Assembly (NCBI GenBank): GCA_046294265.1 | Contig: JBKBKC010000003.1 | Span: 1-64,000 of the forward strand | Length of the DNA stretch: 64,000 nt | From: JBKBKC01 sp046294265 | GTDB lineage: Bacteria > Pseudomonadota > Alphaproteobacteria > Rhodobacterales > Rhodobacteraceae | Reading direction: 5' to 3' | Part shown: positions 1-7,781 of the stretch, piece after piece | Position numbering within the stretch: position 1 is the first letter of the stretch | Layout of the letters: each line of letters starts with the position of its first letter | Position numbers and translations under genes: made by a program | Notes under the pieces: generated by a model | What the model saw: the letters and a program-made list of their open reading frames with translations, nothing else | Database searches by the model: none | Told to the model about the DNA's origin: nothing

Positions 1-127
1 GTTCGGCCGCCTGAAAGACTGGCGCAGGGTCGCCACCCGCTGCGACAGATGCCCGAAGGTCTTCCTCTCTGCCATCGCCCTCGCAGCAACCGTCATGTTC
101 TGGCTAGGAAACAAGAACGAGCCCTGA
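1..127 (+). mobile_element. 3' remnant or edge of an IS5-family insertion sequence
   Basis: The first 127 bases carry the end of an IS5-type transposase (separate CDS entry). The rest of the element lies outside the window, so I cannot tell whether it is complete. The right terminal inverted repeat should lie between about 128 and 180, but I could not identify it without the left end. The element stops shortly before the SRP RNA gene. Confidence 0.7.
2..127 (+). CDS. IS5-family transposase, C-terminal fragment (5' end outside window)
   Basis: Reading from base 2, 41 codons run to a TGA at 125-127. The peptide contains FGRLKDWRRVATRCDRCP followed by VFLSAIALAATVMFWL. This is the typical C-terminal end of IS5-family (IS427-type) DDE transposases: an arginine-rich stretch with the last helix of the catalytic core, then a hydrophobic tail. 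The gene is cut by the window edge, so its start, full length and activity are unknown. Family assignment rests on the conserved tail only. Confidence 0.75.
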   Translation, partial: FGRLKDWRRVATRCDRCPKVFLSAIALAATVMFWLGNKNEP

Positions 128-186
128 CCCTGGGCCCCTGAAGAACAGGGTGTTCTAAACGAAACAATGCGTAAGGGTGAGTTAGG

Positions 187-284
187 GTGAGAGGCTGGAC
201 AACGACCCAAGTGGGGCTCGTTACGGCTGCTTCCTTCCGGACCTGACCGGGTTGGCGAGGCACCTGCCCGCGCCAACCTCTCAC
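187..284 (-). ncRNA. ffs: Signal recognition particle RNA, small bacterial type (4.5S)
   Basis: On the minus strand this 98-nt segment contains GGUCAGGUCCGGAAGGAAGC, the conserved tetraloop and symmetric loop of SRP RNA domain IV that binds Ffh. The two ends pair: GUGAGAGGUUGG at the 5' end with CCAGCCUCUCAC at the 3' end, giving the long hairpin expected of the short bacterial form. The RNA acts with Ffh and FtsY to target membrane proteins during translation. The ends given are those of the terminal pairing; true processing sites may differ by a few bases. An IS end lies about 60 bp beyond its 3' end. Confidence 0.95.
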
Positions 285-353
285 TTTCGAGATAGGCCGG
301 AAACGGGGGCGGTGCAAGGGTAGTCGCAACCAATCTCTCGGGCCCTCCTGCCC

Positions 354-1142
354 CTAGACCGTTCCGCCAAGCGAGCCCTCTAGCACGGCGAGCTCCTGCC
401 CTCCGGCCATCAGGTCCTGAAGCTCTTCCGCCGTGATGTTGCCGCGCTCTGCCGTGCCCAGCGTCCTGCCCCGGTTCAGCACGGTAAAGCGATCGCCCAC
501 CGCCATGGCATGGCGCACATTGTGCGTGATGAACACCACCGCGATCCCCTTCTTGCGGACCCTGTCTATCGTGGCCAGCACGTTGGCTGTCTGGCGCACA
601 CCAAGGGCCGAGGTCGGTTCATCCAGGATCAGCACCTTGGCGCCAAAATGGACCGCGCGCGCGATGGCGACCGTCTGGCGCTCGCCACCCGACAGCGTTC
701 CGACCGCCTGATCGGGGCCGCGCAGGTTGATCCCCATTGCGCGCATCTCTTCCATCGTGATGCGGTTCGCGAGGTCGTGGTCAAACAGCCGGATCGGGCC
801 GAGCCTGCGCAGCGGCTCGTTACCCATGAAGAAATTGCGGCTGACCGACATCAGCGGGATCAGCGCGAGGTCCTGATAGACGGTGGCGATCCCGGCCGTG
901 ATCGCATCGCGCGGGTCGGCAAAATGCATGGGTTTGCCGTCAAACAGGATCTCGCCCCGCGTCGGCTTGTGGACGCCCGACATGGTTTTGATGAAGGTCG
1001 ATTTTCCCGCGCCGTTGTCGCCCAGCAGGCAGTGACATTCGCCCGGATGGATGGTGACCGAGACGCCAGCCAGCGCGATGACGGAACCGAAATGCTTTTC
1101 GATGTCGCGCATCTCGACGATGGGTGCCCTTGTCATGTCCAT
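354..1142 (-). CDS. Sugar (probably inositol/cyclitol) ABC transporter, ATP-binding protein
   Basis: A 262-residue ABC ATPase that would power import through the adjacent permease. It shows Walker A (GDNGAGKST, residues 41-49), the signature LSGGERQ near residue 150, and Walker B VLILDEP soon after. It is a single nucleotide-binding domain of the FrcA type, not the tandem form of about 500 residues seen in RbsA or XylG, so it probably works as a homodimer. The start ATG lies 1 bp after the permease stop, with an alternative ATG two codons later. It is the last gene of a binding protein-permease-ATPase operon. The inositol assignment is inferred from the surrounding iol genes; the family also carries ribose, fructose and xylose transporters. 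Confidence 0.9.
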   Translation of the reverse strand: MDMTRAPIVEMRDIEKHFGSVIALAGVSVTIHPGECHCLLGDNGAGKSTFIKTMSGVHKPTRGEILFDGKPMHFADPRDAITAGIATVYQDLALIPLMSVSRNFFMGNEPLRRLGPIRLFDHDLANRITMEEMRAMGINLRGPDQAVGTLSGGERQTVAIARAVHFGAKVLILDEPTSALGVRQTANVLATIDRVRKKGIAVVFITHNVRHAMAVGDRFTVLNRGRTLGTAERGNITAEELQDLMAGGQELAVLEGSLGGTV

Positions 1143-1143
1143 C

Positions 1144-2268
1144 TCAGCGCTCCCCTGTGATCAGGCGGCGGATATAGGTGTTCAGGATCACCGCCCCGAG
1201 GAGGATGACACCCAGGAACACCCGGAACAGCGAGCTTTCGACTCCGGCGAAGAACAGGCCCTGCTGCACGACGCCAAAGATCAGCGCGCCGAGCGCCGCC
1301 CCGATGACCGACCCGTAGCCCCCCGTCAGCAGCGCGCCGCCGATGACCACCGCGATGATCGCCTCGAATTCCTTCAACAGGCCCCGGTCCGCCCCGGCCG
1401 AGCCGAATTCCATCACCTGGCAGGTGGCAAAGACGGTGGCGCAGAAGGCCGAGAACATGAACATCAGGATCTTCACACGGTTGACCGGCACGCCGACATA
1501 GCGGGCTGCCTGCGCATCGCCCCCCGCCGCGAAGATCCAGTTGCCAAAGCGGGTCCGGGTCAGAAGCATATGGCCGAAGATCACCAGCGCGACGGCCCAG
1601 ACGATCAGCATCGGAATGCCGTCCACCACGGGCTGGCCCGCGCGGGTGCCGCGTTCGAACGTGGCGATCATGCCATTTTCGCCCAGCCATGTGAACAACC
1701 CCCGCAGGATCTTTCCTCCGAAAAGCCCGGCGATGGGGTCGCCGCTTGCCGCATCGGCCACGCCGCCGATGATCGTCTTGCGTTCGATCAGTTGCGGCAG
1801 AAAGATCGTAAAGCCGCGCAGGATGAACAGGAAGGCCAGCGTCACGATGAAGCTGGGCAGGCCGGTGCGGATCACGATGAGGCCGTTCAACGCGCCTATG
1901 GCAATACACAGCGCGAAGGTGGTCAGGATGGCCATCCATACCGGCCAGCCCAGAGTGACCGACAGGATCGCGATGGACATGCCGGCAAAACCGATCATCG
2001 AGCCTACCGAAAGGTCGAACTCGCCCGCGATCATCAGCAGGCAGGCGCCCACTGCGATGATCATGAACTGCGCCGAGACGATGGACCAGTTGAGCACGCC
2101 CTGGCTGTTGAACATCCCGCTGTCCGCTGCGAACAAGAGGAAGAAGGCAAAAACCGCCACGGTGCCGACGATGCCGCCCAGCTCGGGCCGGATGAGTGCG
2201 GTACGCAAGACCGACCGTTGCTTGACCCGTTCATCAGCCACGGCTTGCGGTTGTGTTGCATCGTTCAT
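1144..2268 (-). CDS. Sugar ABC transporter permease (FrcC/RbsC type)
   Basis: A 374-residue inner-membrane permease of the branched-chain/ribose type (BPD_transp_2 family). It has about ten hydrophobic segments, for example a stretch beginning GTVAVFAFFLLF and others containing FMIIAVGACLLMIAGEFDLS. The GEFDLSVGS-like motif after the third helix is typical of RbsC-family permeases. The C-terminus overlaps nothing: its TGA ends 1 bp before the ATPase start, which suggests translational coupling. The binding-protein gene precedes it by 86 bp. It would form the channel for the sugar delivered by the periplasmic binding protein. Confidence 0.9.
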   Translation of the reverse strand: MNDATQPQAVADERVKQRSVLRTALIRPELGGIVGTVAVFAFFLLFAADSGMFNSQGVLNWSIVSAQFMIIAVGACLLMIAGEFDLSVGSMIGFAGMSIAILSVTLGWPVWMAILTTFALCIAIGALNGLIVIRTGLPSFIVTLAFLFILRGFTIFLPQLIERKTIIGGVADAASGDPIAGLFGGKILRGLFTWLGENGMIATFERGTRAGQPVVDGIPMLIVWAVALVIFGHMLLTRTRFGNWIFAAGGDAQAARYVGVPVNRVKILMFMFSAFCATVFATCQVMEFGSAGADRGLLKEFEAIIAVVIGGALLTGGYGSVIGAALGALIFGVVQQGLFFAGVESSLFRVFLGVILLGAVILNTYIRRLITGER

Positions 2269-2354
2269 GATGACACCTTTCGCTTGACCACAGTTATGCA
2301 GCGAAAAGGGGGCGGCGCGGCAGCGTTCCGGTCTGCCGCCCCCCTGTTACAGGC

Positions 2355-3302
2355 TCAGCGGTATTCGCCCGCCAATGCCTCGACCTTCACCAGACCGTCC
2401 GCCGTCACGAAACCGGGGCCGGAGTTGATGTTGTTGCCCGGCAGCACGCCATAGCGGTGATAGTTCGTCAGAACGACGACCGGCAGATAGGCCTGCAGGA
2501 AGGGCTGCTGGTCGATGCCCCATTTGATGACGCCCGACTTGATGCCCTTCACGATCTCGCCGCCCAGGTCGAAGGTGCCGAAATAGATGTCACCGGCCAT
2601 GCCGTTTTCCTCCAGCGCGAGCAGCGTCGGATCGGCAGAGGTCGGGCCCAGCGTCAGCACGGCATCGGTGTTCGGGTTGGCCGACAGATAGGCCAGAACG
2701 CGGTTCTTGATCTCGGCCGGGTCCTGCCCTGCGTCGATCATCTGGTTGCCCAGCGGGATGCCCAGCCCGTCCGCAAAGCCCTGGCAGCGTTCCTGCGACG
2801 AGGGCTGCACGATGTAGTGGTTCACGCAGAGGAACGAACCCACGCCGTCGCCCTTGGCGCGCAGGCCCGCGGCAAGGCCCGCGTCATATTCCGGCTGGCC
2901 CACATACATCAGCGCGCCAATCTCTCGCGCCTGCTCGGGCGTGCCGGAGTTCATGATGATGACATCGACGCCGGCATCCACCGCTGCCCGGATCGGACCG
3001 CTGAGCACGGCGAAATCGGCCAGCGTCGTGATGATTCCATCGGGTTTCGACGCCGCCGCCTGATCTATGATCCGGGCCATGTCGGCCAGATCGCCCGTTG
3101 GCGGGTTGCGGTATTCGACCGTGACGTTCATCTGGTCGCCCGCCAGCGCCATCGCGTTCTTGATCGTGTTCCACCAGCTGTCGCTGTCGGGGGCATGGCT
3201 GACCAGCACATAGCGTTCGCCATCGGCATGGACGGCGGTCGCCCCGACAAGTGCGGCGGCCGAAACGGCCGAGGCCGCGATGGCGCGGATGAATGGTTTC
3301 AT
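2355..3302 (-). CDS. Periplasmic sugar-binding protein of the ABC transporter
   Basis: A 315-residue substrate-binding protein of the Peripla_BP_4 (ribose/inositol) type. The first 25 residues (MKPFIRAIAASAVSAAALVG, then a cleavage site near AVHA) form a Sec signal peptide. The chosen ATG at 3302 is preceded by GGGAGGA at a good distance; the open frame extends further upstream but without a signal peptide in the right place. It is the first gene of the transporter operon and is divergent from the LacI-type regulator, with a perfect operator midway between the two starts. Inositol or a related cyclitol is the likely ligand by context; the sequence alone does not prove it. Confidence 0.88.
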   Translation of the reverse strand: MKPFIRAIAASAVSAAALVGATAVHADGERYVLVSHAPDSDSWWNTIKNAMALAGDQMNVTVEYRNPPTGDLADMARIIDQAAASKPDGIITTLADFAVLSGPIRAAVDAGVDVIIMNSGTPEQAREIGALMYVGQPEYDAGLAAGLRAKGDGVGSFLCVNHYIVQPSSQERCQGFADGLGIPLGNQMIDAGQDPAEIKNRVLAYLSANPNTDAVLTLGPTSADPTLLALEENGMAGDIYFGTFDLGGEIVKGIKSGVIKWGIDQQPFLQAYLPVVVLTNYHRYGVLPGNNINSGPGFVTADGLVKVEALAGEYR

Positions 3303-3380
3303 GAAGTCCTCCCTGACTTGTCTCAGGCGTTTCCGGGCCTCCACCCGACGCCTGACCGACAGCCTAGCTTCACGGATGTC

Positions 3381-3402
3381 TGATTGCAACCGGTTGCAAT
3401 CA
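3381..3402. promoter_or_regulatory. LacI-family operator, perfect 22-bp palindrome (iol operator 1)
   Basis: The core TTGCAACCGGTTGCAA, extended by TGA/TCA at the outer ends, is a perfect palindrome with the central CG typical of LacI-family sites. It sits exactly midway between the starts of the binding protein (3302, minus) and the regulator (3481, plus): 78 nt on each side. The same 16-bp core recurs at 7683-7698. The regulator at 3481-4479 is the obvious ligand, which implies autoregulation together with control of the transporter. Confidence 0.85.
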
Positions 3403-3480
3403 CCCCTTCCCACTTTAGACTGTTCCCCATCCGGCGATGCGTGTAACCGGATTTTCGTCGTGACGGACGGTAGGAATGCA

Positions 3481-4479
3481 ATGGCGGTGACCCTGAAAGA
3501 GGTGGCAGAGCGCGCGGGCGTTTCACGCTCGGCCGTGTCGCGCACCTTCACGGCAGGGGCGTCGGTTTCGCCACAGACGCGCATCAAGGTGGAAAAAGCT
3601 GCGTCAGAACTTGGGTATGCGCCAAATGCACTCGCCTCCAGCCTGACCACGGGCAGGACCAAACTGATCGGCCTGATCGCGAACAACTTTCATAACCCGC
3701 TTATTCTGGAGGTCTTTGACCTCTTCACACGGGGCCTGCAGGACCGAGGATTGCGCCCTCTGCTCGTCAACCTGAGCGATGCAACCGATCCCGCAGCCTC
3801 CGTGCGTATGCTGCGGCAATATTCCGTGGACGGGGTGATCGTGGCATCTTCCACCTTGCCGCCCAGTTTTGCCGAATCGTTCAAGACGGCCGGATTCCCG
3901 GTTGTGCATGCCTTCGGGCGCTATGCGCTGTCGCCCGATGTGCATGTCGTGGGGATAGATAACGTCGCCTGTGGCCGCATGGCAGCCGAGGCGCTGATGG
4001 CGCGCGGATACCGCCGGGTCGCCTTTCTGGGCGGCCCTAGCACTGCCACCTCAACTCAGGACCGCGCGGCAGGATTTTTGGGCGCGCTGCAGAACCACCC
4101 TGAGGTTGCGGTCAGCGTCACCTATGCCGCCGCCTACACCTTCGACGCCGGGCGGGAGGAGATGCAGCGCCTGCTGGCGCAGACCCCTGCGGAGGCCTAT
4201 TTCTGTGGCGACGACCTGCTGTCCATAGGCGCCATGAGCTCCATCGCCGATGCGGGCCTGTCGGTTCCGGAAAATATCGGCCTGATCGGGCTGAACGACA
4301 TGGCCATGGCGCATTGGCAAAACATCGGGCTGACGACCATTCGTCAGCCCTTGGCGCAGATCATCGATGCCGCGATCGAACTGGTGGTGGCCACAATCGC
4401 CGAACCCGGACGGCACCCGGAAATCCGGCTGTTCCCCTGCCGCCTGATCGAGCGCCGGACTCTGCGCGCCCTGCCCTAG
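3481..4479 (+). CDS. LacI-family transcriptional regulator of the inositol locus
   Basis: A 332-residue repressor. Residues 3-50 form a LacI-type helix-turn-helix and hinge (VTLKEVAERAGVSRSAVSR, then ELGYAPNALASSL). Residues 60-330 form a periplasmic-binding-protein-like effector domain (KLIGLIANNFHNPLILEVF). The ATG at 3481 puts the DNA-binding domain at the extreme N-terminus, as in the family; the upstream open frame has no such role. It is divergent from the transporter and its stop overlaps the stop of the convergent Gfo/Idh gene (4476-4479). The effector is probably inositol or an early catabolite, inferred from the neighbours and from the shared operator. Confidence 0.9.
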   Translation: MAVTLKEVAERAGVSRSAVSRTFTAGASVSPQTRIKVEKAASELGYAPNALASSLTTGRTKLIGLIANNFHNPLILEVFDLFTRGLQDRGLRPLLVNLSDATDPAASVRMLRQYSVDGVIVASSTLPPSFAESFKTAGFPVVHAFGRYALSPDVHVVGIDNVACGRMAAEALMARGYRRVAFLGGPSTATSTQDRAAGFLGALQNHPEVAVSVTYAAAYTFDAGREEMQRLLAQTPAEAYFCGDDLLSIGAMSSIADAGLSVPENIGLIGLNDMAMAHWQNIGLTTIRQPLAQIIDAAIELVVATIAEPGRHPEIRLFPCRLIERRTLRALP

Positions 4480-5609
4480 CGGAACATCGGCGATCGCGCA
4501 TCCATCCACGCGCCATCCGACCTGGCCGAGGCCACCGCCGCATGCACCGCCGCCATCGACCGCACTCCGTCGGTTGCCGTCGGCAACCCATCGCGTGCCG
4601 TGCCACGAATGACATCGGCGAGGTCGCAGTATATATTCGCCACGGCCAGCGGAAAGCCCTCCGGGTGAGCAATCGCCACCCGGCTCAATCGTCGCGCATC
4701 CTCATGCAGCCCGGCTTCGCCCTTTTCGATGATCTGGGTGCGCCCGCCGACAGGGGTATAGACCAACTGGTTCGGCTGTTCCGATGCCCAGCGGAACCCG
4801 CCGGTTTCGCCAAACACCTGGATGTCGAACCCATGCTGCCGCCCGATGGCCACCGAGGACGTCCAGAGCCGCCCGACCGTGCCGCCCGCCATGCGGAAGT
4901 TGACCATCGCATCGTCCTCCAGCACCCGGCTGGGGATGGTCGAGGTAAAGTCGGCCGACAGCCGCTCCACCTGATCGCCGCAGATAAAGCTGGCCATGTG
5001 CAGCGCATGGATGCCGCAATCGGCGAACTGGCCTGACACCCCTGCGGTTCCCGGGTCATAGCGCCAGCGCACGCGCGGGTTGTCGGCATCGGTCGCGTCG
5101 CCATGGTGGCCGTGGCTGAAGGCGGTCACTACCAGCCGCACCCGCCCGATCTCGCCCGCCCGCACCATGGCGCGGGCCTGCCGGACCATGGGATAGGCGG
5201 AATAGCAGTAGTTCACGGCGCAGATCCTGCCGGTGCGTTCGGCAAGCCGCACAATCTCTTCGCCCTCTTCCACCGTCATCGTCATCGGCTTTTCGCACAG
5301 CACGTTGAACCCGGCCTCAAGGAACGCGCGTGTGATCTCGAAATGGGTGGAATTCGGGGTGGCGACAGTCACGAGGTCCAGCCGGTCCTCCCGGCCCCTC
5401 TCACCCGCCAACATCTCGGCCCAGTCGCCATAGGCGCGGTCAGGGGCCACGCCCAGCCGTTGCGCATAGGCCCGCCCGGCCTCGGGGCGATGATCCAGCG
5501 CTCCGGCGACAAGGTTGAAATGTCCGTCCGCCAGCGCGCCCAGCCGGTGCGCGGGCCCGATCTGGCTGCCCTCACCCCCCCCGATCATGCCCCAGTTCAG
5601 TCTTGCCAT
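4476..5609 (-). CDS. Gfo/Idh/MocA-family NAD(P)-dependent oxidoreductase
   Basis: A 377-residue enzyme with an N-terminal Rossmann fold (MARLNWGMIGGGEGSQIG) and the family motif CEKPMTMTVEEGEEI, whose EKP lysine is normally catalytic. The C-terminal alpha/beta domain is of normal length. The family oxidises cyclitols and sugars, for example myo- or scyllo-inositol to the keto form. It is the third gene of a minus-strand operon behind another Gfo/Idh enzyme and an IolE-like protein (11 bp from the latter). A role in using an inositol isomer or derivative is likely, but the exact substrate cannot be read from the sequence. The canonical iolG is at 12391-13398. Confidence 0.85.
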   Translation of the reverse strand: MARLNWGMIGGGEGSQIGPAHRLGALADGHFNLVAGALDHRPEAGRAYAQRLGVAPDRAYGDWAEMLAGERGREDRLDLVTVATPNSTHFEITRAFLEAGFNVLCEKPMTMTVEEGEEIVRLAERTGRICAVNYCYSAYPMVRQARAMVRAGEIGRVRLVVTAFSHGHHGDATDADNPRVRWRYDPGTAGVSGQFADCGIHALHMASFICGDQVERLSADFTSTIPSRVLEDDAMVNFRMAGGTVGRLWTSSVAIGRQHGFDIQVFGETGGFRWASEQPNQLVYTPVGGRTQIIEKGEAGLHEDARRLSRVAIAHPEGFPLAVANIYCDLADVIRGTARDGLPTATDGVRSMAAVHAAVASARSDGAWMDARSPMFR

Positions 5610-5620
5610 GATCGTGGTCC

Positions 5621-6514
5621 TCAGTTGAAGCCGATGGAGTGGAGGTAGTCTCGGTTTGCCCGCGCATCATCCACCGGGCTCACGTCCAGCGTCGGGTCGC
5701 AGTCCTGTTCGACCGTGCACCACCCCTCGAATCCTGCCTCCAGCAGGATCCGGCGGACGGCGGGAAAGTCGACGTCCCCCTTGCCGAGGTTGCAAAAGAT
5801 GCCCTGTCCGCAGGCGTCATAGAACCCGGTCCCCTGGGCGATGGCATCCGCCTTCACCACCGCGTCGATGTCCTTGAAATGCATGTAGGAGATGCGGGCG
5901 ATGTGGCGGCGCATGAAGGCCACGGGATCAAAGCCCGCATAGGAATGGTGGCCGGTGTCGAAGCATATCTTCAGGATGCGTTCGTCCACCTCGTCCAAGA
6001 GCCGCTCCAGCTCCGGCTCGAAATCCATGAAGCCCGCGGCATGGGCGTGGATGCCGACGGTCAGGCCATGCTCCTCGGTCCCCATCCGGGCGATGGTCGC
6101 GATGCGGTCGCGGAAGGCGGCCCATTCGGCGACGTCCATCTGTTCGGCCGCCTCCGCCCGGCCCGCCGTGGGCGCGCGGCGGGGCGAGATCGAATCGATC
6201 AGCACCAGATGCCGCGCGCCATGGGCCACCAGCGCGCGGCAGGTGCGGCTTGCGGCATCCTGCACCTCATCCCATTTCGCCGGATCGTGGAACGGGCGAA
6301 AGACCGCGCCCCCGATCAACTCAAGCCCATTCTCGGCCAGCGCCTCGGCCAGGATGGCAGGGTCCTCGGGCATGAAGCCGATGGGGCCAAGCTCGATCCC
6401 GCGATAGCCCGCGGCAGCGCAGTCCGCCAGCACCTGCCGCCAGGGCGGATTGCGCGGGTCGTCCGCGAACTCGACACCCCAGGAACAGGGGGCATTGCCG
6501 ATACGGATGGTCAT
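5621..6514 (-). CDS. TIM-barrel isomerase/dehydratase, IolE-like (inosose dehydratase candidate)
   Basis: A 297-residue protein of the AP endonuclease 2/xylose isomerase-like superfamily. Metal-site motifs include GIHAHAAGF, CFDTGHHSYAG, YMHFKDID and VEQDCDP, the same order as in IolE and IolI. The N-terminus NAPCSWGVEFADDPRNP differs from the classical IolE opening, so I call it IolE-like. In this locus it is the only candidate for 2-keto-myo-inositol dehydratase, the step between iolG and iolD; an inosose isomerase (IolI-type) role is the main alternative. It lies between two Gfo/Idh genes in one operon with gaps of about 10 bp. Confidence 0.8.
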   Translation of the reverse strand: MTIRIGNAPCSWGVEFADDPRNPPWRQVLADCAAAGYRGIELGPIGFMPEDPAILAEALAENGLELIGGAVFRPFHDPAKWDEVQDAASRTCRALVAHGARHLVLIDSISPRRAPTAGRAEAAEQMDVAEWAAFRDRIATIARMGTEEHGLTVGIHAHAAGFMDFEPELERLLDEVDERILKICFDTGHHSYAGFDPVAFMRRHIARISYMHFKDIDAVVKADAIAQGTGFYDACGQGIFCNLGKGDVDFPAVRRILLEAGFEGWCTVEQDCDPTLDVSPVDDARANRDYLHSIGFN

Positions 6515-6524
6515 TGCATGGTCC

Positions 6525-7655
6525 TCATTCGGTTGGAACGGCGCACCAGCGACCGCTTTCAGCGGATCGAAAGGCTGTATCGATGATCAGGCTGACCTCC
6601 AGCCCGTCGCGGAACGTGGGCCAGACAGATTTGCCAGTGGCGATGGTCTGCAGGAAATCGCGCGCCTCGATGATGATCTGGTCCTGAAAGCCCGTGCCAT
6701 GCCCCGGCCCCTGGCAAAAGGCGGCATAGTCTGGATGCTCCGGCCCCGTCAGGATGCGGGTGAACCCCCGGCACGCCTCCGGCCCCTCGGCACGGTAAAG
6801 GTGCACCGCGTTCTGATCCTCCTGATCAAACCGGATCGCGCCCTTTGTGCCGTGAATCTCATAGGCATAGCCCATCTTTCGCCCGGTGGCCGTGCGGCTG
6901 ACGTGGATATGCCCCATCACGCCCGAGGCAAAGCGCAGCATCATCTGCGCCTGGTCGTCATTGTCCACCGTCACAGGGCCACCGGGGCCGCCGGGGCGGG
7001 TGCCGTGAACCGTCTCGATCCGCGCCGAAAGCTCTGCAACCGGCCCCATCAGCGCCAGCGCGCAGTTCAGGATATGCGGCGACAGGTCGCCCATCGCGCC
7101 ATTGGCCCGGCCCGTCGTGCGCCATGTGGCGGGCAGTTCGGGATCGGCCAGAAAATCCTCGGTATGCTCGGCGCGGAACCATGTCACATCGCCGATCGCC
7201 TCCTCGGCCAGCAACCGGCGCACGAATTGCGTGGCGGGCGTGCGCACATAGTTGAAGCCGATCATGTTGGGCCGGCCCGATGCCTCTGCCGCCGCCACCA
7301 TGGCGCGCGCATCCTCCAGCGAGGCGCCCAGCGGCTTTTCGCAGAATACCGGCTTTCCGGCGGCAAGGGCGGCCTCGGCAATCGCGCGATGCGTGGACTG
7401 CGGCGAGGCGATGACCACCGCCCCTACCTTCGGGTCGGCAACCAGATCGCGCCAGTCCGTCGCCGCGCGGGCAAATCCATAGGCCTTGCGGTAGCTCTCC
7501 GCCGAGGCGGGGCTCGACGCCGCGATCACCTCCAGCCTTGGCCGCAGCGCGGTGTCGAACACCGCCCCGACGGCGGCATGGGCCACCGCATGGGCCTTGC
7601 CCATGTAGCCGCCGCCGACCAGCCCGATCCCGATGTCGCTTCCGGCCCTTGGCAC
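6525..7655 (-). CDS. Gfo/Idh/MocA-family oxidoreductase, first gene of the minus-strand iol operon
   Basis: A 376-residue NAD(P)-dependent dehydrogenase with the Rossmann motif GIGLVGGGYMGKAHA at its N-terminus and the catalytic-type motif FCEKPLGASLEDA. I chose the GTG at 7655 because GGGGAGG lies 6-7 nt upstream. The frame is open much further upstream, but a longer start would run through the LacI operator at 7683-7698 and into antisense of iolD. It is divergent from iolD, so both operons share one operator. Likely substrate is an inositol isomer or an inositol-derived sugar; this is an inference from context. Confidence 0.85.
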   Translation of the reverse strand: MPRAGSDIGIGLVGGGYMGKAHAVAHAAVGAVFDTALRPRLEVIAASSPASAESYRKAYGFARAATDWRDLVADPKVGAVVIASPQSTHRAIAEAALAAGKPVFCEKPLGASLEDARAMVAAAEASGRPNMIGFNYVRTPATQFVRRLLAEEAIGDVTWFRAEHTEDFLADPELPATWRTTGRANGAMGDLSPHILNCALALMGPVAELSARIETVHGTRPGGPGGPVTVDNDDQAQMMLRFASGVMGHIHVSRTATGRKMGYAYEIHGTKGAIRFDQEDQNAVHLYRAEGPEACRGFTRILTGPEHPDYAAFCQGPGHGTGFQDQIIIEARDFLQTIATGKSVWPTFRDGLEVSLIIDTAFRSAESGRWCAVPTE

Positions 7656-7682
7656 TGAACGCCTCCCCGCCCACAGCCGGTA

Positions 7683-7698
7683 TTGCAACCGGTTGCAA
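7683..7698. promoter_or_regulatory. LacI-family operator, perfect 16-bp palindrome (iol operator 2)
   Basis: TTGCAACCGGTTGCAA is identical to the core of the site at 3381-3402. It lies between the divergent starts at 7655 (minus) and 7782 (plus): 27 nt from the former and 83 nt from the latter. Its closeness to the minus-strand start suggests that it overlaps that promoter or transcript start. The regulator at 3481-4479 is the likely ligand. Confidence 0.85.
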
Positions 7699-7781
7699 AA
7701 CATGTATCCTCCCTCGGGAACACACACAAGCCCCGTTTTAGCCGAAAGGTTCGGTGGCAGATTCGAATGCGGGGAGAGCCA

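Noticed and set aside
93..329. A 78-codon minus-strand frame over the SRP RNA gene
   Set aside because: The sequence is fully explained by the structured RNA, and the peptide is arginine-rich with no recognisable feature.
2355..3686. A 443-codon version of the sugar-binding protein starting upstream of the operator
   Set aside because: It would bury the signal peptide 128 residues inside the protein and overlap the regulator gene and operator.
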